Positions 41,014-44,819 of a DNA stretch of 44,819 nt are shown in pieces; positions within the stretch are counted from its first letter, which is position 1; every line of letters begins with the position of its first letter. Position numbers and translations under genes: made by a program. The DNA is from an uncultured Candidatus Melainabacteria bacterium (lineage in GTDB: Bacteria; Cyanobacteriota; Vampirovibrionia; Gastranaerophilales; Gastranaerophilaceae). Where the stretch lies: NCBI GenBank assembly GCA_934754505.1, contig CAKVIE010000019.1:1-44819 (forward strand). The letters run 5' to 3'. The notes beneath the pieces are model-generated. The model had not been told where the DNA came from. It saw nothing but the letters and a program-made list of their open reading frames with translations, and made no database searches.

Positions 41014-41027
41014 TTTATGTTATAATC

Positions 41028-41058
41028 AGTCTGCTCCCTAAAAAGAGCAGACTTTTTT
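41028..41058 (+). terminator. Terminator after btuB
   Basis: A perfect 9-bp stem AGTCTGCTC / GAGCAGACT (41028-41036 and 41045-41053) followed by TTTTTT. The btuC-btuD-btuF genes beyond it must depend on read-through or a separate promoter; TATAAT at 41021-41026 with an extended TG lies just before the hairpin. Confidence 0.85.
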
Positions 41059-41074
41059 AATTTTTAAGGATTTT

Positions 41075-42058
41075 ATGTTAAAAGATAAACGAAATTACCT
41101 CATAGCAATACTTTTCGTGATTTTCGCAATAGCGGTTTATTTTGCACTGTTTGCAGGAAATCAGGATTGGGGACTGCATTTTGTCAAAAAACTTTTCGCT
41201 TTAAACGGTGACACGGATAGTGTTATCATAGAAAGTTTAAGGCTTCCGAGGGTTTTAAGAGCGGTTATAGCAGGCAGTGCTTTGGCAACAGCGGGATTAT
41301 TTTTGCAATCCGTTTCAAAAAATCCGCTTGCAGAGCCTTATATCACAGGAATTTCATCAGGTGCAGGACTTGCAATCGTTGCTTCCGTCTTGTTTTTTGG
41401 CGGTGCAAATTATACTGTTTTCGGCTTTTTCGGAGCATTGACAGCCTCGCTTTTGGTAATTACTTTTTGCGGTTTCGGAAAATTTTCCGTTTCTAAATTA
41501 ATCCTTGTCGGAATGTCTGTAAATATGTTTGCAAGCTCGATAATCTCATTTTCGATTTTGTTAAATCCCGATAAAACTTATGCTTTAATTTATATTCTTT
41601 CGGGCGGAGTTTCGGAAGGTGTTGAAATATCTCTAAAAATGCTTGCTGTTTTAGCTTTTACGGGTTTTTTGATGAGTGTTGTTTTTATTCCGAAATTAAA
41701 CTTTTTCAGACTGGATTCCGCACTCATGCCCCAATATAAAAAGCAAAGAGAGTTAAATACATTTTTAATAATAGCTGTTTCGGCATTTTTGTCGGCATTG
41801 AGCGTGCTTGCGGCAGGAATTTTGGGTTTTGTCGGAATTATCGCTCCGTTAATTTCAAAAATTTTAGTCGGAAACGATTACAGATGGCTTTATTTTACGA
41901 ATATTTTAATCGGTTCGATTTTAATTTTGATGTCTGATTTTATCTCAAGATGTGCAATATATCCGCTGCAAATACCTTTGGGGCTTGTTGTTGCGTTTAT
42001 CGGTGCTCCGATTTTTGTTTATTTTTTAATGGAAAAACGAGGTGTTTTCAATGATTAA
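41075..42058 (+). CDS. btuC: FecCD-family ABC permease (BtuC-like)
   Basis: 327 aa with about ten transmembrane segments. Family motifs are present: LRLPRVLRAVIAGSALATAGLFLQ at the first loop and NPLAEPYITGISSGAGLA, both characteristic of FecCD/BtuC permeases, and LGFVGIIAPLI near the coupling helices. It forms the inner-membrane channel for corrinoid. AAGGA precedes the ATG. It overlaps btuD by 8 bp, so the two are translationally coupled. The substrate is inferred from context. Confidence 0.9.
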   Translation: MLKDKRNYLIAILFVIFAIAVYFALFAGNQDWGLHFVKKLFALNGDTDSVIIESLRLPRVLRAVIAGSALATAGLFLQSVSKNPLAEPYITGISSGAGLAIVASVLFFGGANYTVFGFFGALTASLLVITFCGFGKFSVSKLILVGMSVNMFASSIISFSILLNPDKTYALIYILSGGVSEGVEISLKMLAVLAFTGFLMSVVFIPKLNFFRLDSALMPQYKKQRELNTFLIIAVSAFLSALSVLAAGILGFVGIIAPLISKILVGNDYRWLYFTNILIGSILILMSDFISRCAIYPLQIPLGLVVAFIGAPIFVYFLMEKRGVFND

Positions 42059-42773
42059 GGTCGAAAATCTCTCTTTGAATTTTGAAGATAAAAAACTTTT
42101 TGAAAATGTTTCATTGGAAATTCCAAACAATAAGATAACCGTCATTGCAGGACCGAACGGCACAGGAAAAACCACTCTGTTAAAGGTTATGGCAGGTGTT
42201 GAAAGGGCTGAAAATTCAATTATAAAAAGTGATTTCAAAGAGATATTTTTTCTTCCTCAGAGGTTAAAATATCCCGAAAATATTACGCTTTTCGACTATA
42301 TTTCTTCTTATTATTTCAAAAACGGATTTAAGTGGTTTTTGACGGAAGAAGAAAAAAAACAAATTAATTCGGTACTTGAGGAGTTGGAATTATCTGACAG
42401 AAAGAATGTTTTTGTTGAAAAATTGAGTTCGGGTGAGCTTCAAAAGGCAAATATAGCAATGGCTTTGATTTCGGGAGCAGATTGTCTTATGCTTGATGAA
42501 CCGACATCAAATATGGATTTAGTTAATCAGATAAAAATCCTTAATCTCGTTAAAAACCTTACAAAAAGAGGTATTACGGTTGTGATTGTTTTGCATGATT
42601 TGAATTTATCGGCAAGTTACGGTGACTTTTTTGTCGGAATTAATTCGCAAAAGAAACTTGTTTGCAAAGAAAAAAATGCGTTTTTCACGGAAAGTAACCT
42701 CGAAAATATTTTTGGTATCAAATTCAGAGTGATAAAAGATGATGAAAAATTCCACATACAAATTTTTAACTAA
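42051..42773 (+). CDS. btuD: ABC transporter ATP-binding protein (BtuD-like)
   Basis: 240 aa from ATG 42051, which has GAGGT upstream; a slightly longer start at 42042 is less likely. It has Walker A AGPNGTGKTT (33-42), Q-loop region LPQRLKYP, signature LSSGELQKAN, Walker B CLMLDEPTSNMD and the H-loop VLHDLN. It powers corrinoid import with the BtuC-like permease. The start overlaps the end of btuC and the 3' end overlaps btuF by 35 bp. Confidence 0.92.
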   Translation: MIKVENLSLNFEDKKLFENVSLEIPNNKITVIAGPNGTGKTTLLKVMAGVERAENSIIKSDFKEIFFLPQRLKYPENITLFDYISSYYFKNGFKWFLTEEEKKQINSVLEELELSDRKNVFVEKLSSGELQKANIAMALISGADCLMLDEPTSNMDLVNQIKILNLVKNLTKRGITVVIVLHDLNLSASYGDFFVGINSQKKLVCKEKNAFFTESNLENIFGIKFRVIKDDEKFHIQIFN

Positions 42774-43536
42774 AATCCTCGGAATTTTGATTTTGTGTTT
42801 TTGCTGCATGCAAGCAAATTGTGATGCTGCGGAAAAGCAGTTTGTAAGCCTTTCTCCTGCATTGACCGAGATAATGTATGCTATCGGAGCGGAACATCAG
42901 CTTATGGGGGTATCAACCTCTTGTAATTACCCTGAAAGTGCTAAAAACAAAGAGATTGTCGGGGATTCTTTTTATGTAAATAAGGAAAAAATTTTGCATT
43001 TGTCACCCGATTATGTGCTTGCGGTTGAAGGTGTTCAGTCTAAGACATGCCATTTTGAGCGGAACGGGATTAAAACCGTGACTTTTAATACAGATTCAGT
43101 TAATTCGGTTTATGAGGCTGTTTTGCAAACGGGCATGCTTGCAGGAAAGACAGAAAATGCTATTCGGCTTGTAAAAGATATTGCAGGGTATATTGATAAA
43201 AATACCGTTCAAAATCCTAAAAAAATTCTTTATATAATTCAGCTGAATCCGATAATTACTATTGGAAATAAGTCTTTTATCGCAGATTTGATAAGAAAAT
43301 CGGGAAATACTTCCGTAACTGACGGGCTAAATTTGCTGTATCCGCAAGTGACTTATGAATATATTTCTACACTTAAACCTGACGTTATTTTAATTTGCTA
43401 TAAATCAGATGATAAAATTCTCAAAAAACTTTTTCCTAATATAAAAATTATATATTTATCACAAGAACAAAATGATTTTATAAATCGCCCCGGACCTCGT
43501 ATTAAAAAGGCAGTTGAGTTTTTTAGAAATTTGTAA
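42739..43536 (+). CDS. btuF: Periplasmic cobalamin-binding protein (BtuF-like)
   Basis: 265 aa from the first of two adjacent ATG codons. A signal peptide or lipoprotein-like N-terminus (about 1-30; CFCCMQANCDAAE, where several Cys make a lipobox unclear) precedes the TroA-like fold: VSLSPALTEIMYAIGAEHQLMGV and the loop SCNYPESA near residues 62-69 match BtuF. It delivers corrinoid to BtuC-D. It overlaps btuD by 35 bp and is the last gene of the set. Confidence 0.88.
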   Translation: MMKNSTYKFLTKILGILILCFCCMQANCDAAEKQFVSLSPALTEIMYAIGAEHQLMGVSTSCNYPESAKNKEIVGDSFYVNKEKILHLSPDYVLAVEGVQSKTCHFERNGIKTVTFNTDSVNSVYEAVLQTGMLAGKTENAIRLVKDIAGYIDKNTVQNPKKILYIIQLNPIITIGNKSFIADLIRKSGNTSVTDGLNLLYPQVTYEYISTLKPDVILICYKSDDKILKKLFPNIKIIYLSQEQNDFINRPGPRIKKAVEFFRNL

Positions 43537-43622
43537 TGTAAACTTTTGTTACGGTTTTTATAACATGAAATCGCATGCAGGGCAATAATTTGAGGCTTAT
43601 TTACTTTATATATTTGTACAGG

Positions 43623-43646
43623 AAATTGCAATATGTTTTGCAATTT
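43623..43646. promoter_or_regulatory. Perfect 9-bp inverted repeat upstream of the HD-domain gene
   Basis: AAATTGCAA / TTGCAATTT (43623-43631 and 43638-43646) with a 6-nt spacer, 28 bp before the start codon. It could be an operator or an RNA hairpin in the leader. No T run follows, so it is not a terminator. Confidence 0.4.
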
Positions 43647-43673
43647 GATTAGAGAAGATATCAGGACATTAAA

Positions 43674-44474
43674 TTGAAAGTAGAATCTTTACAATTAAAT
43701 AGCAATGTAACCCCGCCTGATCAAGCGTCTAAGTTAAAATACGGATTTGGAGCTTATGCAAATCCTCGTGTAAACAAAGACATCTATCAGATTGCAACAG
43801 CAGCGGTAAATAAAAACCCCATTGAACAGGTTTATGAAAACTTTCTGTTAAAATACAATAAAAACGCATTGATAGAGCGTTACATGTCTGATGAAGCAAT
43901 AAACAGCATGTTGGAAAAAGCTCCATGCGTTAAAGATATCCTTGCCGAAAAGGGTGCAAATGCAGTTGTTTGCAAAGATAATTTACAGGATATTAAAGAT
44001 ACTCACATCAACACAACCGTTGAATATTCTGTAAGACTTGCAGATGAATTAAATCTTTCAAAGAGTGATAAACAAGCAGTTGCATTAGGTTCTTTGTTCC
44101 ACGACTTCGGAAAAATCATGATTCCGCAAGAACTTTTGAACAAAAACGGTAAATTGACACCCAATGAAAGAGCCGTTGTAGATACCCACAGTCGTATAGG
44201 TTATGAAATGCTCAAGACTACGGGCATGAATCAAAAAGCATTGTCAATCGTTAGAAATCACCACAGATCGGCTTCAATGACAAATGACTACTTGTCAAAA
44301 ATCGTATCTGTTGCCGATGTTTATTCCGCATTGACAGAAAAAAGAGCATACAAAAATCCTATGTCATCAGAAGATGCACTTTTAATAATGGATTCATTCG
44401 TTCAAGACGGAAAGCTTGATGGTGATATCGTTCAAGCCTTGAAGAATACATTGGAAAATGCACAAGCAGCATAA
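43674..44474 (+). CDS. HD-domain phosphohydrolase, divergent HD-GYP-like
   Basis: 266 aa, starting at TTG with AGGA 7 bp upstream. The N-terminal 80 residues are not recognised and begin MKVESLQLNSNVTPP. The HD domain has HINTTVEYS (His111), LFHDFGK (His143-Asp144), THSRIGYEML (His172) and NHHRSA (His196-His197), then DVYSALTEKRAYKNP. This is the HD-GYP order, but HHERxDGxGYP is replaced by HHRSASMTNDY, so c-di-GMP phosphodiesterase activity is uncertain. The metal ligands are largely kept, so some phosphohydrolase activity is plausible. No receiver or membrane domain is present. It is monocistronic with its own terminator. Confidence 0.85.
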   Translation: MKVESLQLNSNVTPPDQASKLKYGFGAYANPRVNKDIYQIATAAVNKNPIEQVYENFLLKYNKNALIERYMSDEAINSMLEKAPCVKDILAEKGANAVVCKDNLQDIKDTHINTTVEYSVRLADELNLSKSDKQAVALGSLFHDFGKIMIPQELLNKNGKLTPNERAVVDTHSRIGYEMLKTTGMNQKALSIVRNHHRSASMTNDYLSKIVSVADVYSALTEKRAYKNPMSSEDALLIMDSFVQDGKLDGDIVQALKNTLENAQAA

Positions 44475-44503
44475 AAAAACTGCGTGAGAGTATATATTTA
44501 AAG

Positions 44504-44527
44504 CAGCCATGAGAGTTGGCTGTTTTT
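44504..44527 (+). terminator. Terminator of the HD-domain gene
   Basis: A 6-bp stem CAGCCA / TGGCTG (44504-44509 and 44517-44522) followed by TTTTTT. Confidence 0.75.
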
Positions 44528-44530
44528 TAT

Positions 44531-44819
44531 TGGCAAAAATTTAACGATTTTCTCGCAATGACATTCAAAAAGAAATGCGTCATCACGAGGAGCAGTGAGC
44601 GACGTGGTAATCCGGTAAAAACGAACGAAGTGAGTTAAGGCACTCCGCAGGAGCCGTATTCTTTTCTTTTTCTTGGGGTACACGTTATTTTTCCCCTCTT
44701 GCAAAAACATTCACTGGATGTTTTTGCTGCGGCAGAGTCTCCGGAAAGAAAAGAAAAAGAATGGGTACAAAAGAAAGTAAGTATTTATAAAAATAGATAT
44801 TTTAATAATAAAATATTTT
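44531..44819. repeat. Repeat cluster: R2, R3 and reversed R4
   Basis: The right half of R2 lies at about 44541-44562, R3 at 44579-44615, and an R4 copy in the opposite orientation at about 44621-44800, with the GCAAAAACAT/ATGTTTTTGC hairpin intact. The order of units is the same as at 20701-20983, but R4 is flipped. The last bases are AT-rich. No gene is seen. Confidence 0.8.

Noticed and set aside
44498..44710. Minus-strand frame of 70 codons at the right end
   Set aside because: It spans a terminator and repeats R2, R3 and R4; it is repeat translation.

Overview
The window comes from a low-GC, diderm (Gram-negative type) bacterium. The best fit is a gut-type non-photosynthetic relative of the cyanobacteria (Vampirovibrionia/'Melainabacteria', Gastranaerophilales). 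This assignment is an inference. It rests on AT-rich coding, an efp-accB neighbourhood like that of cyanobacteria, outer-membrane proteins (TonB-dependent receptor, TolC-type channel), anaerobe traits (rubrerythrin, pyrophosphate-dependent phosphofructokinase, FixC/FixX, many Fe-S proteins) and B12 uptake without B12 synthesis. No rRNA, tRNA, CRISPR array, integrase or transposase is visible.

Layout. 1-1882: dispersed palindromic repeats around a small XRE regulator and a secreted staphylococcal-type nuclease. 1883-3335: a membrane protein of unknown function and rubrerythrin. 3586-8657: a three-gene modular glutamate synthase whose last gene fuses the GXGXG domain to the NAD(P)H-oxidoreductase subunit. 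8799-12429: efp, accB, accC and an exported hypothetical. 12447-15244 (minus): a SPASM radical SAM protein and PPi-phosphofructokinase. 15381-19923: a WYL regulator, an unknown, a large protein ending in an HEAGH metallopeptidase site, and a radical SAM protein with an N-terminal SPASM-like cysteine set. 19924-21128: the densest repeat cluster, which runs into the 3' end of a TPR gene. 22428-24641: a small unknown, gap, and a secreted coiled-coil protein. 24684-29103 (minus): fixC, fixX, a duplicated-motif acidic protein and recJ. 29227-38705: amidase, GT-C-like membrane protein, TolC-like channel, 5'-nucleotidase, Nudix hydrolase, a 51-codon gene, a second permuted radical SAM protein, and a SIMPL protein. 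38763-43536: a cobalamin riboswitch and B12 uptake genes (btuB-, btuC-, btuD- and btuF-like). 43674-44474: an HD-domain protein. 44531-44819: another repeat cluster.

How the genes work together. Glutamate synthase feeds nitrogen assimilation. AccB/AccC start fatty-acid synthesis. PPi-PFK and GAPDH are glycolytic. The B12 genes form a complete outer-membrane-to-cytoplasm uptake route, with a leader whose sequence predicts a translational switch.

Most notable observations: two radical SAM paralogues whose SPASM-like cysteines precede the core, one beside an uncharacterised 51-aa gene; a pair of 201-bp direct repeats, identical by eye except for an inverted 3-nt hairpin loop, bracketing the XRE-nuclease pair; mutually exclusive hairpins around the btuB ribosome binding site; and repeat DNA that has become the C-terminus of a TPR protein.
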